This document shows, in pieces, positions 44,028 through 54,729 of a stretch of 64,000 nucleotides of DNA (positions are counted from its first letter, which is position 1; every line of letters starts with the position of its first letter). Location: the NCBI GenBank assembly GCA_017303875.1, contig JAFLBP010000004.1, positions 62,001-126,000 of the forward strand. Direction: 5' to 3'. This DNA comes from Chitinophagales bacterium. Lineage in GTDB: Bacteria; Bacteroidota; Bacteroidia; Chitinophagales; Saprospiraceae. The notes below the pieces were generated by a model. That model was not told the origin of the DNA, did no database searches, and worked only from the letters and a program-made list of their open reading frames with translations. A program made the translations under genes and the position numbers.

Positions 44028-46904
44028 TCACTCCACTTCCACCGTCTGCTCCGCTGTCTTTCCGTCTTTCTCCATTTTCAGGATATAGACGCCTTTGCGG
44101 AGGTAAATTTTGCCGGTGTCGGCTTTATTGAGCGCAATGGTTTTCTTTTTGTCCTTGCTGTTGTTTTGCAGCCAGTCCTGGTATTTCGCCGTTTTGGCAG
44201 CCTCAATATCCAGGGTGTATTTGAAGAAATTCAGCCCCTTGGAGGTTTCAATTTTGCCCTGATTGAGGATTAATTCGCGCTGCTCTTTCGGGTAAATGCT
44301 CCAGCTGACATTGCCCGCCGTGGCCGTATAAAACAACACCGGCGCTTCCGGGTCTTTGAGTTCCTGGTAAGCTTGTTTTTTACCCCAATTTTCGCGGAAT
44401 CGCGTCTTTTTTACCTCAAAAACCTTGATTGTTGCGGCAAGCGCTTCGGCATTAAGCTCCTGCAGGGCAGCAATATTCACTTTGTACATGGAGCGGCCGT
44501 GCGTGCCGATGAGCAGATCGGCGGCTTTGGCCTGCACTACTAAATCATGCACCGGCACATCTGGAAAGTCAGTAGAAAAGGTCTGAAAACTTTTGCCCCG
44601 ATCAAGCGAAAAATAGACATTGTGGTCGGTGCCGACAAACAACAAATCCGGATTTTTGGGATCTTCTTTTAGTACATTGACCGGCTCGGCGGGCAAATCG
44701 CTTCCAATGCGGGTCCAGGTAGCGCCGTAGTTTTCCGACACGAAGACATAAGATGTGAAATCGTCGTTGCGGTAACCATTCAGGCTCGCGTACACGCGCC
44801 CGCGCTCGTGTGCGGAGGCTTGCACACGCGAGACCCAGAGTTCCTGCGGGAGTCCGGCATCAATGCGCGTCCAGGTGTCGCCGCCATTGCGGGAAACGTG
44901 GATTCGGCCGTCGTCGGAGCCGGCGTACAGCAGCCCGAAGCGCAGCGGACTTTCGTGGATGCTCGTCAGTGTGCCGTAGGGTACATTACCGGGTTTGCCG
45001 CCGCCGGTGAGGTCTTCGGAAATGGCTTCCCAGCTGTTGCCTTTGTCGAGCGAACGGTAGAGGCGGTTGGCGCCGAAATAGAGCACATCCTGCTGGTGGC
45101 GACTGAGGTGGATGGGCGTTTGCCAGTTGAAGCGCAAGGGGCGTTCGCCCAGCTCGTGCTCGGGCGTGATGCCGGTGGATTTACCCGAACGTTTATCGAT
45201 GCGGAAATAGTTGCCGAACTGGTAGCCGGTGTACACCGTATTGTTGTCGCGGGTATCTACGGCAATTTGCATCCCGTCGCCGCCCATAATGCTTTGGTAA
45301 GGGTATTTGCCGTTTTGATGCCATTCGGTGGAGGCTTTATAGTTGGAGGGGCCGTACCATACGCCGTTGTCCTGCGCGCCGCCGTACACATTGTAGGGTT
45401 CGGCTTCATCGGCGGCGATGGCGTAGAACTGGCCTACCGGCGGGTTGTTGCAGAGGAACCAGGATTCGCCATTGTCGTAGCTGATGTTCAGGCCGCCGTC
45501 GTTGCCATTGATGAGGTGGCCGGGGCGCTGCGTATTGACCCAGATGGCGTGGTGGTCGGGGTGGACATTGTCGCCGTTGATATTTTTCCAGGTCTTACCG
45601 CCGTCGTCGCTGCGGATAATCAGGAAGCCGAGCAGGTAGAGTTGGTCGGGATTGTTGGGCGCGCAGGCGATGCTGGCAAAATAGTAGCCATAGGTAAAAT
45701 ACATTTGCTCGATTGGCTCGTTGTGCGTGCGCGTCCAGGTTTTGCCATTGTCGTCGGAGCGATACACTTCGGCGCCGATAAAGTCGGTTTCAAAGAGGTT
45801 ATTATTGGCGTCTTCGAGGTATTCCACGAGTGCGGCGGGGCGGATTTTATCCTGTTCCACCATGCTTTTTACCTTGCCAGCGCTGTATTTTTCCGGAAAA
45901 TTATTGCGTTTGAGGTAGTCGGCGATTTGCTCCTCGCCGAGTTTCAGGAAATCGGCTTTGCTGATGTTGCGGAGTTGGTCTTTTGTGAGGCCCTCTTCCT
46001 TTTTATCTTCTTTTTTGGGTTTTGAGTTTTGGTTGTCGAGGCAGGCATACAGCACCGTTTTGCCGTTTTTGACGCCTGCGGTAAGGCCGATGCGGCCGGT
46101 TTTGGGGCCATCGGGGAAGCCGCTGTTGCTGAGTCGCGACCAATTGGCGCCGCCGTCGGTACTTTTCCAGATACCGGAATGCGCGCCTGCGCCGTCGAAA
46201 TTCCAGGCTTTGCGTGTACGTTGCCAGATGGCGGCATAGAGGATGTCGGGGTTTTGCGGATCGGCGACGAGGTCAACGGCGCCGGCGGATTCGTGGACGA
46301 AGAGGCTGCGTTGCCAGGTTTTACCGCCGTCGGTGGTTTTGAACACGCCGCGTTCGGGGTTATCGGTATAGAGGTGGCCGAGTACGGCGACCCAGAGGAT
46401 GTCGGGATTGGTGGGGTGCAACACGATGCGCCCGATGTGGTGGCTTTCGGGCAGGCCGCGTTGTTGCCAGGTTTTGCCGCCGTCGGCGCTGCGGTAGATG
46501 CCGGTACCGGCGTAGGAGGATCGGCTGCTGTTCACTTCGCCCGTACCGACCCAGATGACATTGCGTTGCCAGTCGACGGCGATATCGCCGATGGTCATGG
46601 CGGCTTCGTGCTCGAAGACGGGTTTAAAAGACGCGCCGTTGCTTTCGGTGTACCAGAGGCCGCCGGAGGCGTAGGCGACGTAGAATTTGCTGGGATCGGC
46701 GGGATTGACGTCTACATCCGTGACGCGGCAGGAGAACACCGAGGGGCCGATGCTTTGCGGGTTGAGTGCCTGCGCGATGGAGTTGCTTTTGAGTTGGGTG
46801 CGTTGGGAGAAGCCTTGCAGGCGCGCGTCGGCGCCGGTTTGGGCTGCGAGGGGCAGGGTAAAGAGGAGTAGTAGAGAAAGGGCGTAGAAAAGTTTCATAG
46901 ACAT
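44028..46904 (-). CDS. Secreted BNR/sortilin-type beta-propeller protein, paralogue 3
   Basis: A 958-aa exported protein (MSMKLFYALSLLLLFTLPLAAQ). Asp boxes include STDGGANW, RSADGGKTW, TTDGGKTW and RSDDNGKTW, with the same GNDGGLNISYDNGESW block as the paralogues. Near residues 300-375 it has a unique helical, charged insert (KKEDKKEEG, then a region with LGEEQIADYLKRNNFPEKY) interrupting the propeller. The C-terminus after residue 810 is short and lacks the final helical region of the other two. It stands apart from paralogue 2 by 12 kb. No enzymatic role can be assigned. MKLF at 46898 is an equally good start. Confidence 0.9.
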   Translation of the reverse strand: MSMKLFYALSLLLLFTLPLAAQTGADARLQGFSQRTQLKSNSIAQALNPQSIGPSVFSCRVTDVDVNPADPSKFYVAYASGGLWYTESNGASFKPVFEHEAAMTIGDIAVDWQRNVIWVGTGEVNSSRSSYAGTGIYRSADGGKTWQQRGLPESHHIGRIVLHPTNPDILWVAVLGHLYTDNPERGVFKTTDGGKTWQRSLFVHESAGAVDLVADPQNPDILYAAIWQRTRKAWNFDGAGAHSGIWKSTDGGANWSRLSNSGFPDGPKTGRIGLTAGVKNGKTVLYACLDNQNSKPKKEDKKEEGLTKDQLRNISKADFLKLGEEQIADYLKRNNFPEKYSAGKVKSMVEQDKIRPAALVEYLEDANNNLFETDFIGAEVYRSDDNGKTWTRTHNEPIEQMYFTYGYYFASIACAPNNPDQLYLLGFLIIRSDDGGKTWKNINGDNVHPDHHAIWVNTQRPGHLINGNDGGLNISYDNGESWFLCNNPPVGQFYAIAADEAEPYNVYGGAQDNGVWYGPSNYKASTEWHQNGKYPYQSIMGGDGMQIAVDTRDNNTVYTGYQFGNYFRIDKRSGKSTGITPEHELGERPLRFNWQTPIHLSRHQQDVLYFGANRLYRSLDKGNSWEAISEDLTGGGKPGNVPYGTLTSIHESPLRFGLLYAGSDDGRIHVSRNGGDTWTRIDAGLPQELWVSRVQASAHERGRVYASLNGYRNDDFTSYVFVSENYGATWTRIGSDLPAEPVNVLKEDPKNPDLLFVGTDHNVYFSLDRGKSFQTFSTDFPDVPVHDLVVQAKAADLLIGTHGRSMYKVNIAALQELNAEALAATIKVFEVKKTRFRENWGKKQAYQELKDPEAPVLFYTATAGNVSWSIYPKEQRELILNQGKIETSKGLNFFKYTLDIEAAKTAKYQDWLQNNSKDKKKTIALNKADTGKIYLRKGVYILKMEKDGKTAEQTVEVE

Positions 46905-46997
46905 GCGCTTTGGAATGATAAAAGTGTGCAAAAGTAAGTAAAGCGGGGGAGTGCGTATGTTAAAATTGGGGAGGGGCGCACTGATGTTGCATAGAAG

Positions 46998-47089
46998 GGT
47001 TTCGCACAGAAGGGCGCCGATCAAGCACACAGAAGGCGCGGAATATGTGTTTTTCTGTGTGAATGATCTGTGCGTGTTTGTGCAAAGCC
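46998..47089. repeat. Family C palindrome, copy 5 (degenerate)
   Basis: Arms 46998-47022 and 47065-47089 carry more mismatches than the other copies. It stands between BNR paralogue 3 and the large secreted operon. Then follows an A+T-rich stretch to 47250 in which I see nothing. Confidence 0.8.
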
Positions 47090-47252
47090 CTTTGCATGGC
47101 TAATGTAAAAAAAAACTTATTTATTTATAAATTTGTACAAACATTAATTGTTGATACATTTAATTGCCAGAAACTTATTTTGAATAAATGGAATCATAAA
47201 TAGTAAAAATTAGTCATGCTATGTTAAATTAATATTTTTTTCCTGAATTAAT

Positions 47253-47283
47253 TTTGGAGTAAAAACTCCGCGCCTTATATTTG
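47253..47283 (+). promoter_or_regulatory. Promoter of the large secreted operon
   Basis: TTTG at 47253-47256, a 19-bp spacer and TATATTTG at 47276-47283: a full consensus match. It would give an untranslated leader of about 370 nt before the ATG at 47658. No riboswitch class or terminator is recognised in that leader. A minus-strand open frame at 47300-47503 looks spurious. Confidence 0.72.
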
Positions 47284-47657
47284 CCATGTGAACCAAAAAC
47301 TATAACCCACAAATCATTTTTTTACATGCAGAGCCAATAACACCCAACCCACACCCATACTGTTTTGTTCTTTGGATTTGTACAGCTTTCTCCTCTTCTA
47401 CTTCGTTCCTGATCGTTGTACATCTTAAGAATTTCCCTTTTTTTACATGCATAATACGCTGTATGCCATAAACATACGCTAACTGCACGAGTTTGTTACT
47501 CATGCAGCGTACCGGAGTATTTGTTTATTCAACAATTGCTTTTGCTTGCGTCAATGACGTAATATCCACTTCTATGTATGTAATTTTTCTTGCTTTGATT
47601 GGCCTTGCCATTCATGGCCCTTAATGTCTATGTCATCACCGATAAATCATTAATAAA

Positions 47658-50600
47658 ATGCCATTGTTTAAGCCAACTATCATTGCGCATCGCTTTTTAA
47701 GCCTCTTATTGTTGTGCCTGTTGCCGGGCGCCTCAGTAATTTACGGACAAGGCGCCTGCACCAGCCCGACCGGTGTAAAAGTAGATGCGATTCTTTCTGA
47801 AAAAATTACCCTGAGTTGGGATGCCTCCAACACCTCTGGCGGAAGTACTATCCAGTTGTCGTGGGCGGAATATCCCGGGCACAGCTTTATTTACAAATCT
47901 TACAGCGGTGCGGGCGGCGAGATTAATGGCCTTAAGCCCAATACAAAATATATTGTTCGGGCCACTAAACTATGTGGCGCCAATGCTTCCCTGCCAGTTG
48001 GCCTTGGGGTACTGCGCACGCTTAGTGTAGCAGAAGAACAGGCCTTTTGCAGCAGCAATACGGGCACTGAAATCTGTACCCTCCTTAAAGGGACGGCTTG
48101 CACGGATCGGGGTAACACCTATATAGAGATAACACTGCCCGCCTTCCCGGCGGCATTGGTACAAAACCCTGCCCTGCATCACATTACACTTAAATACCGG
48201 CCCCTGCAAAATGGCTCCCCGAGTGGCCCCTGGCAATCTTTCAGCGCTACCTATGAGGAAATCAATGACAAGATCAGGTTGCAAGGACTTAGCCCGAATA
48301 CCATGTATCAGCTTGAGCTGACCTGGATTGTGAAAGATGCAGCCGGGAATATTGTCAAAACCTGCACACAGCCCCTGATTGCTACCCCTACCATGGGCGA
48401 TAATTATCTCGGCCCGGCCTTTACACTTATCCCACCCGATTTAACCCTCGATTGTAGTACCCCGCGCCCCCTGGAGCTTACTTTGCCGGATATTACCGGC
48501 GGCTGTTCGGAGCCGCGTATTTCCTTTACCGATCAGGAAAGCGGAATTGGATGTACCCAACAATTAGTCAGAACCTGGCTAGTGACCGACGATTGCGGAC
48601 GCAGCAATACCATCACGCAGGCCGTCGTATTTACCGACAGCATCGCCCCTGTATTTACCACTACTCCCGATGCGGCCGTTACTATTTTTTGCGAAGAAAA
48701 ACTCCCCTCGGAAGCTCCCGTAGCTGTGGATAATTGTAGTGCGGTAACGCTCAACTACTCAGAACAGGAACAGGCCTTGGACGGATGCCGGAAGGTGGTT
48801 ACCCGAAAGTGGGTGGCTGTGGATGCCTGTGGCAACAGCGCTTCTTTTGTACAGGTGGTGCAGGTAGAAATAAAACCGGAAGTAAGCGATGGCAACGACG
48901 AGACCATTCCCCCGCTGCCGGTGGAATGCGGGCAAACGTACACCCCGCCGCCAATAACCAATAATACCCCCCTGAGCACTGCCCAGGAAGGCGATCTGAT
49001 GAATATTGGGGGCTTCCCTTTCAAACTCTCTCAGGTGAGTGGCGCAAACGGGGTCTTTACCGGTCGCGCCAAGGTGCGCCTGCCTTTTGGCAATAAGGTG
49101 GTGTATGTAGACTTTAACTCCATTCAGGTCAATGAGGAGAAGCGCGTTACCTCAGGTACGCTTATCGCCGTGCCAGATACCAGCTATCACCCGCCGAGTG
49201 GTTCCAGTGTAAATTTGGGCGGAGAAATTTGTGTACCCAATCCGCCAGCATTGGATAATGGTTTCAATGAAGAAGGCGTATATGTACAACAACCACCCTA
49301 TGATAACTATCAACCTGGTGATCCAATTGACGACCGCTACGACCCCAACGGGTTTGATGTAAATGGTTATCATTTTGAAACAGGCACAATTTACAATGAA
49401 CAAGGGTGCAACCAGGCGGGCTACGACTCGACAGGGCAACTTTGTAATCCCGGCGCACAAGGCCCATACTATTGGCTACACGATGATTACAGCGGAAACT
49501 CCGGCCCTACCACCGCCGAAGGCATCGCCTTTGCAAGTGAACAGGAAGCTACAATTCGCGCCAAGGTGGAACAAGCGTTGAATACCCTGCTCGGCAACAA
49601 CAATACGGCCCTCAGCAATCAGCGCAGCACCTGTGGAACCATCCGTACCACCCTGAATACACATGTCGGTACGCTGGATCGGAAGTTTCTTTTTGGCGAA
49701 AATGACATCTTCTTCAACGAGGATATGAGTGTTCATTTTTCCTCAACCCCGAAACCATTGTTGAAGAATGTACCTGAACGCAATGTTCAAATAAAAAATA
49801 TTGAGGATAAGCATATTGAGCTGTATTACTGCGATAAAAATGTCTACAAATACAAAACAATTAAAGGGATTCTGGAAGGTTTTCAGACGCCTACCGGATT
49901 AGATAATCAGGTGTATAATGTACTGGACGCCATCAAACGGCTGACGCCCGCACAGGTGGATACCTTTAAAACCAACCCGACAAAATTTCAGGAATGGATC
50001 GTTGACTACCTGAAAAAAGCCCAGGATCAGAAATTGAAGGAAAGAGGGCTTGCGTATGCCGATCCGGTAGTTCAGCCCCCTTACCGTAAGCAGCCTGCTT
50101 TTGAAGCAGGCATCTGTCGCTCTTGTCCGCCCGCCCCGGCACCATATTACAATGCCTCCGGCTATCTGGCAGGCGTTGATCCGCTCAATTCCGAGCAGGC
50201 GCGTATGTTGCTGGCACAGGCCATGCACGAGGGCGCCGGCGACGCCGAGTTCGAATACCTCCAGGGGTTTGAATTTGTGGGCGGAATGCCCCGCGGGATG
50301 TACCTGAATAAAATTGTCAATGCCCGTCCGCCTTATTATTTTAAAGTGGAAAACGGCGGAGAAGAAGGGGGCGAAGATCAGGCGAGTTTGGTGCCGATAA
50401 AGGTAGAAAAAGAAGTAAATGGGCGGAAATACGCCATTTTGCTTGATAAAATTGTCATCTCACCTACCGGAGGCACCCTCGATGCCTACCTGATTCTGGA
50501 GGTGCCAAATACCGGTCAGGAAGTTATGTTCCGGGCCACCAATGTCCCCTTCACCCCTGGCGGCCTTGGCCCGGCGAGCACCAAACTGAGTTTGCAATCA

Positions 50601-53600
50601 GACGTACATATTCGCCTGAACAATACAGCTAAACTCATTATCAAAGGCCAGCAAAACGAAACTTTTGTAGAGTGGGATTGCAATGGCTTCAAACAAATGG
50701 GTATTAAGGCTGAAATAGAGTTTTGCCGTGAGTTCCTGACGCCGCTCAAGCCTGATCTGGAAATTGATACTACCCAAAGCAAACGGGTAAAGGGCTATTT
50801 TACAGCAGTGATGCCCTCCTGGGGTGAGTTTGTGGCTTCCATTACCATGGATAAGTTTGCGGTTACCAAACACCCGGACTACAAGTGGGAAATTCAAAGC
50901 GCCGTGCTCGACTTCAGCGATGGCGCCAACCACCCGGATTTTGTAGACATCACCCCGAATTATTATTCGGAATTCAAAAATAGCAATGGCACGTTCAGTT
51001 CTCAATGGAAAGGCTTTTTCCTGCGGCAACTCAAAGTAACGCTACCCAAAAAATTCTCGAAAGAAGGCGCGCCGCCAGTCTCCATCAACGTAGAGAAACT
51101 GATTATTGATGATCGTGGCCTGACAGGGCTTGTAACGGTAAATGCCCAGGTACTTAGCCTCGAAGACGGCAATCTCGGCGGTTGGGCTTATTCCATAGAC
51201 GAACTGCGCATCGCCGTTGTAGCCAATCGTATTCAGGGTGGCGGCTTTGGCGGCTGGCTCAATATTCCGATATTTAGTCAGGCGGGCAATGACGCTGACA
51301 GCAGTATCACCGCTGCCGACTGCTTCCGTTATTCTGCTAATATTATCGGGACACCAGGGGGGGAGCGCTACGAATTCAGCGTAACACCCGGAACCAATTC
51401 CAAGAAAGTAAATATCATGCTTGGCAGTGTGGTCCTCGACCCTACTACATTTGTGAAAGTGCAGGTAATCGGGGATTCGGTTAATATTTTGGCTAATCTG
51501 ACCGGTAAAATTGTAATTGACGGGAATACAGACTCATCAGGAACGCAACTTAAACTGCCGGAATTTAATTTTCAGGATGTGCTGTTGGCCAACCAGGCGC
51601 CTTATTTCAGGGGAGGAACAATGGGCATTGGCGGCAGCGTGGGTTCTACCTTTGGAGGCTTTGGCTTAAAAGTGATTTTGCCTGAGTTGGGGAATGGAGG
51701 AAGTAGTGGCACCTCCCGATTCAGGGTTGGCGCTGAAATTACGCTCGTTGGTGATACGCCAAGTGATGCAGCTGCAAAGTTGAGCCTTGCCGGGAAAACT
51801 ACCGTTAGCCTGATAGGAGAATTGAAAAACGTAAATGGCCGACAGCGTTGGAAATACAAACGGTGTCAGCTCGAAGAAGTATCCATTGCTGCTTCAATAA
51901 AAGTGATTGAACTAAAGGGCTCAGTCAATTGGTATGAAGGGAATCCGCAATTTGGTAAAGGCTTTCGCGGGCAACTTTCCATGAAACTACCTGGCTTGAA
52001 ATCTTCTTCTTCAAGCGGCGGCTTTGGCATCCAGGCCCTTGCCCAGTTTGGAAAGATCAATGACTACAAGTACTTTTTTGTAGATGCCTTGCTTACCATG
52101 AATCCCGGTATTGACCTGGGTGGCTTGTCCATAAGGGGCTTTGGTGGCGGTGTTTATTACCACATGAGCCGCGATACGACCTCCTTTGCAAGCTTAGATA
52201 CTGCCAAAAACTATGTGATTATTCCTTCTGTATTGGGCCAATCCTTATCCGGCATAAAGTATTTACCCAACCCAAACATCAAATTGGGTGTAAAGGCAAC
52301 TGTCATTGTAGCAACAACCAAGGAAGAGGTGTTTAATGGAGCGGCAACTTTTGCCATTGAATTTGTTGAAGGAGGAGGCGTAAGTAAAATTGAACTGCAT
52401 GGTGCAGCCCGTATGTTATCAAAAATAAAGTTTGGCGGGGCTGGTTTGTTTGAGTCAACGCCTACCATGGATGCTCCCATTTCAGCCACCTTGTTCATTT
52501 CTTACGATTTTGGTAAAAAAACGCTACATGGAGAACTTGGCGTCTTTGCCAATATACAGGGCGCATTAAGCGGAACAGGCCCCGGTTTTGCTTTGGGTAA
52601 AGCTGTAATCCATTTTGATCCCCAAAAATGGTATATCAATGTAGGTACGCCGGTGCAGCCACTTGGCGTACAAATCGGAATCCCGATCAGCGGTCTCGAT
52701 ATCAATTTGCTGAAAGCTAAAATTTACTTCTGCGTAGGTACCGGCATACCGCCCATGCCGCCGCTGCCTGCCTATGTGCGTGAAATGACCGGAGCAGACA
52801 ACTTTATGGTCAACGAAAACCGAAGGGCAACCGGACAGGGTTTCGCCATGGGGGCAAGTATAGAAATCAGTACCGGAGAAGCCACTTTCCTTATTTTTTA
52901 CGGCCATCTGGATATGGGGCTGGGTTTCGACCTGATGTTGCAGAAATACGACAGCATCTACTGCCCCAATAACAATAATGAAATGTTGGGTGTGAACGGC
53001 TGGTATGCAGCCGGGCAGGCCTGGGCTTATGTGGATGCCGAAATTGGCGTTAAGTACAAACAGAAACGCTTTCCTATTATGGATATCGGTGCTGCCGCTG
53101 TGTTGCAGATGAAACTGCCCAACCCTTTCTGGGCCAGGGGCGCTGTCGGGGGCCGATTCTCCATACTGGGCGGCCTGGTAAAAGGCAATTGCAATTTTAA
53201 ATTTACCATCGGTAAAAACTGCGATCACGCCGCCGAAGAGAATGACGCGCAATATGTGCAACTGATCGAAGCCCTTGAGCCTGCCGATCAGGCAGAAAAC
53301 GTGGAAGTAAATACATTGCCGATTGCGCATTTTGGTGTTCCCTTCAACGGATACTACAACACCTACAATGAAGCAGGCGATGAAATAAAGTATGTGCCGT
53401 ATTTGCGTAAGATAGAGCTGAAAGACAGCACTGGCAAAGTGGTAAATCTGATTCAAACGCCTACTCCGGGAGAGCGTAGATCTTTGCCTTCTATTTACAG
53501 CAACTTCCTCAAATCGCATACACGCTACTATTTTACGGTGCAAATAGATCTTTTGGATGAGGCTGGCGTGGTGGTTAAATCAGAAACCAAATCTGTTACC

Positions 53601-54710
53601 TTCCGAACAGGTGCTGCTCCCAGGGTAATACCTCCATCCAATATTAAAGGCTCCTATCCGGTAGATGGCATGTTTAACCTGTATCGCAAGGAGCATCCCA
53701 AAGGCTTTCTATCGCTGAAAGTAGGCCAGTCATATCTGCTTGCCGGAGTTACATTACAGGCTCATTTTTCGCTGCCCAATGGCAGTGTTGTCGCGAAAAA
53801 ACCTGTACAGCTGATGCCCTCAGGTAATTACCTCCAGTTTGATATGCCAGATAACCTGCTTGGGAATCAGGTGTACAGAATGACTATTGTGCACCCAGGC
53901 TGGAAAACCTCATCGGAAACTGGCGGTGGTGAAGGCGCAAAAGGAACAAGCAGCGGTGGTAACGCGACACCTGAACCTGTGGAGCAGATCTACTACACCG
54001 CATATTTCCGTACCAGCACCTACAATACGTTTGGTGAAAAATTGCTGGCCTTCCGGGCACAGGCTACTCAGAGTAGTCAGGAGGATTTAATGTCGCTCAC
54101 CCATAATGCCTTTGAACCTTTCGACCGACTTGAAATTTATGGAGGCCCCACATTTTCACCGCTTATAGGAATTCAACAGGGGCAGAGTCCTGATATTGAC
54201 AAGGTGCAGGAGTATTATCAGGTGCTTGAGAGCGTATTGCAGTACAGGCCTTCTAACGAATTACCCATGCTCCGGGTATGGATAAACGGGCAGGATTCGC
54301 TGCCCTCGGTAAATGCTGCCATGTTTGAAACCAACGCTGCTATTGGTGGATTAGCCAACGTCGCCCTGCGCAATCACTATTTCAAAACCTCCAGGGAGCA
54401 TATCCGACGCCAGATCCTGCGACTTAGTGAAACGGTTAATAACGAGTGCGCTGATTTCAGCGCCGACCCTAACAATACCTATATTCAGGGCTTTGCCACC
54501 CCCGATGGCTATCAATGCGGCTATTCGGATACTTACATGGGGCTGATTGCCGGAAATCCCAAGTTGAAGGGCCTGTATGAAATATTGGGAAATGTCAAGG
54601 CCGGACCCAACACCGTGCATCCGTTTTACCTGAACTACGAGTTACCAAATGGCTTCATCAGCACTCCGGGTATCCCGGTTAACTTCAAACACTTCAACAG
54701 CAATTATTAA
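47658..54710 (+). CDS. Giant secreted protein (2350 aa), first gene of candidate toxin operon
   Basis: The signal peptide is residues 1-31 (LLLLCLLPGASVIYGQ). An FN3-like domain (about 35-120) and a second one precede two HYR-like Ig domains (about 255-415, with TWLVTDDCGRSNTI and KWVAVDACGNSASF). Next come a Pro/Tyr/Asp-rich linker (about 520-620), a helical stretch, and a central region of roughly 900 residues that is beta-rich and Gly-rich (GGFGGWLNIPIF, GGFGLKVILPEL). Ig-like domains follow at about 1870-2120. No T9SS tail is recognised. It resembles very large surface proteins of Saprospiria-type bacteria that I cannot name. It starts a tightly spaced operon (next gene 19 bp away), so it may be the surface partner or carrier of the toxin-like protein. 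Confidence 0.85.
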   Translation: MPLFKPTIIAHRFLSLLLLCLLPGASVIYGQGACTSPTGVKVDAILSEKITLSWDASNTSGGSTIQLSWAEYPGHSFIYKSYSGAGGEINGLKPNTKYIVRATKLCGANASLPVGLGVLRTLSVAEEQAFCSSNTGTEICTLLKGTACTDRGNTYIEITLPAFPAALVQNPALHHITLKYRPLQNGSPSGPWQSFSATYEEINDKIRLQGLSPNTMYQLELTWIVKDAAGNIVKTCTQPLIATPTMGDNYLGPAFTLIPPDLTLDCSTPRPLELTLPDITGGCSEPRISFTDQESGIGCTQQLVRTWLVTDDCGRSNTITQAVVFTDSIAPVFTTTPDAAVTIFCEEKLPSEAPVAVDNCSAVTLNYSEQEQALDGCRKVVTRKWVAVDACGNSASFVQVVQVEIKPEVSDGNDETIPPLPVECGQTYTPPPITNNTPLSTAQEGDLMNIGGFPFKLSQVSGANGVFTGRAKVRLPFGNKVVYVDFNSIQVNEEKRVTSGTLIAVPDTSYHPPSGSSVNLGGEICVPNPPALDNGFNEEGVYVQQPPYDNYQPGDPIDDRYDPNGFDVNGYHFETGTIYNEQGCNQAGYDSTGQLCNPGAQGPYYWLHDDYSGNSGPTTAEGIAFASEQEATIRAKVEQALNTLLGNNNTALSNQRSTCGTIRTTLNTHVGTLDRKFLFGENDIFFNEDMSVHFSSTPKPLLKNVPERNVQIKNIEDKHIELYYCDKNVYKYKTIKGILEGFQTPTGLDNQVYNVLDAIKRLTPAQVDTFKTNPTKFQEWIVDYLKKAQDQKLKERGLAYADPVVQPPYRKQPAFEAGICRSCPPAPAPYYNASGYLAGVDPLNSEQARMLLAQAMHEGAGDAEFEYLQGFEFVGGMPRGMYLNKIVNARPPYYFKVENGGEEGGEDQASLVPIKVEKEVNGRKYAILLDKIVISPTGGTLDAYLILEVPNTGQEVMFRATNVPFTPGGLGPASTKLSLQSDVHIRLNNTAKLIIKGQQNETFVEWDCNGFKQMGIKAEIEFCREFLTPLKPDLEIDTTQSKRVKGYFTAVMPSWGEFVASITMDKFAVTKHPDYKWEIQSAVLDFSDGANHPDFVDITPNYYSEFKNSNGTFSSQWKGFFLRQLKVTLPKKFSKEGAPPVSINVEKLIIDDRGLTGLVTVNAQVLSLEDGNLGGWAYSIDELRIAVVANRIQGGGFGGWLNIPIFSQAGNDADSSITAADCFRYSANIIGTPGGERYEFSVTPGTNSKKVNIMLGSVVLDPTTFVKVQVIGDSVNILANLTGKIVIDGNTDSSGTQLKLPEFNFQDVLLANQAPYFRGGTMGIGGSVGSTFGGFGLKVILPELGNGGSSGTSRFRVGAEITLVGDTPSDAAAKLSLAGKTTVSLIGELKNVNGRQRWKYKRCQLEEVSIAASIKVIELKGSVNWYEGNPQFGKGFRGQLSMKLPGLKSSSSSGGFGIQALAQFGKINDYKYFFVDALLTMNPGIDLGGLSIRGFGGGVYYHMSRDTTSFASLDTAKNYVIIPSVLGQSLSGIKYLPNPNIKLGVKATVIVATTKEEVFNGAATFAIEFVEGGGVSKIELHGAARMLSKIKFGGAGLFESTPTMDAPISATLFISYDFGKKTLHGELGVFANIQGALSGTGPGFALGKAVIHFDPQKWYINVGTPVQPLGVQIGIPISGLDINLLKAKIYFCVGTGIPPMPPLPAYVREMTGADNFMVNENRRATGQGFAMGASIEISTGEATFLIFYGHLDMGLGFDLMLQKYDSIYCPNNNNEMLGVNGWYAAGQAWAYVDAEIGVKYKQKRFPIMDIGAAAVLQMKLPNPFWARGAVGGRFSILGGLVKGNCNFKFTIGKNCDHAAEENDAQYVQLIEALEPADQAENVEVNTLPIAHFGVPFNGYYNTYNEAGDEIKYVPYLRKIELKDSTGKVVNLIQTPTPGERRSLPSIYSNFLKSHTRYYFTVQIDLLDEAGVVVKSETKSVTFRTGAAPRVIPPSNIKGSYPVDGMFNLYRKEHPKGFLSLKVGQSYLLAGVTLQAHFSLPNGSVVAKKPVQLMPSGNYLQFDMPDNLLGNQVYRMTIVHPGWKTSSETGGGEGAKGTSSGGNATPEPVEQIYYTAYFRTSTYNTFGEKLLAFRAQATQSSQEDLMSLTHNAFEPFDRLEIYGGPTFSPLIGIQQGQSPDIDKVQEYYQVLESVLQYRPSNELPMLRVWINGQDSLPSVNAAMFETNAAIGGLANVALRNHYFKTSREHIRRQILRLSETVNNECADFSADPNNTYIQGFATPDGYQCGYSDTYMGLIAGNPKLKGLYEILGNVKAGPNTVHPFYLNYELPNGFISTPGIPVNFKHFNSNY

Positions 54711-54729
54711 CCCTTAAAATACAAAAATC

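Noticed and set aside
47300..47503. A 67-aa minus-strand open frame upstream of the giant gene
   Set aside because: It is antisense to the predicted leader, has no promoter or family resemblance, and is in a region with low coding character.
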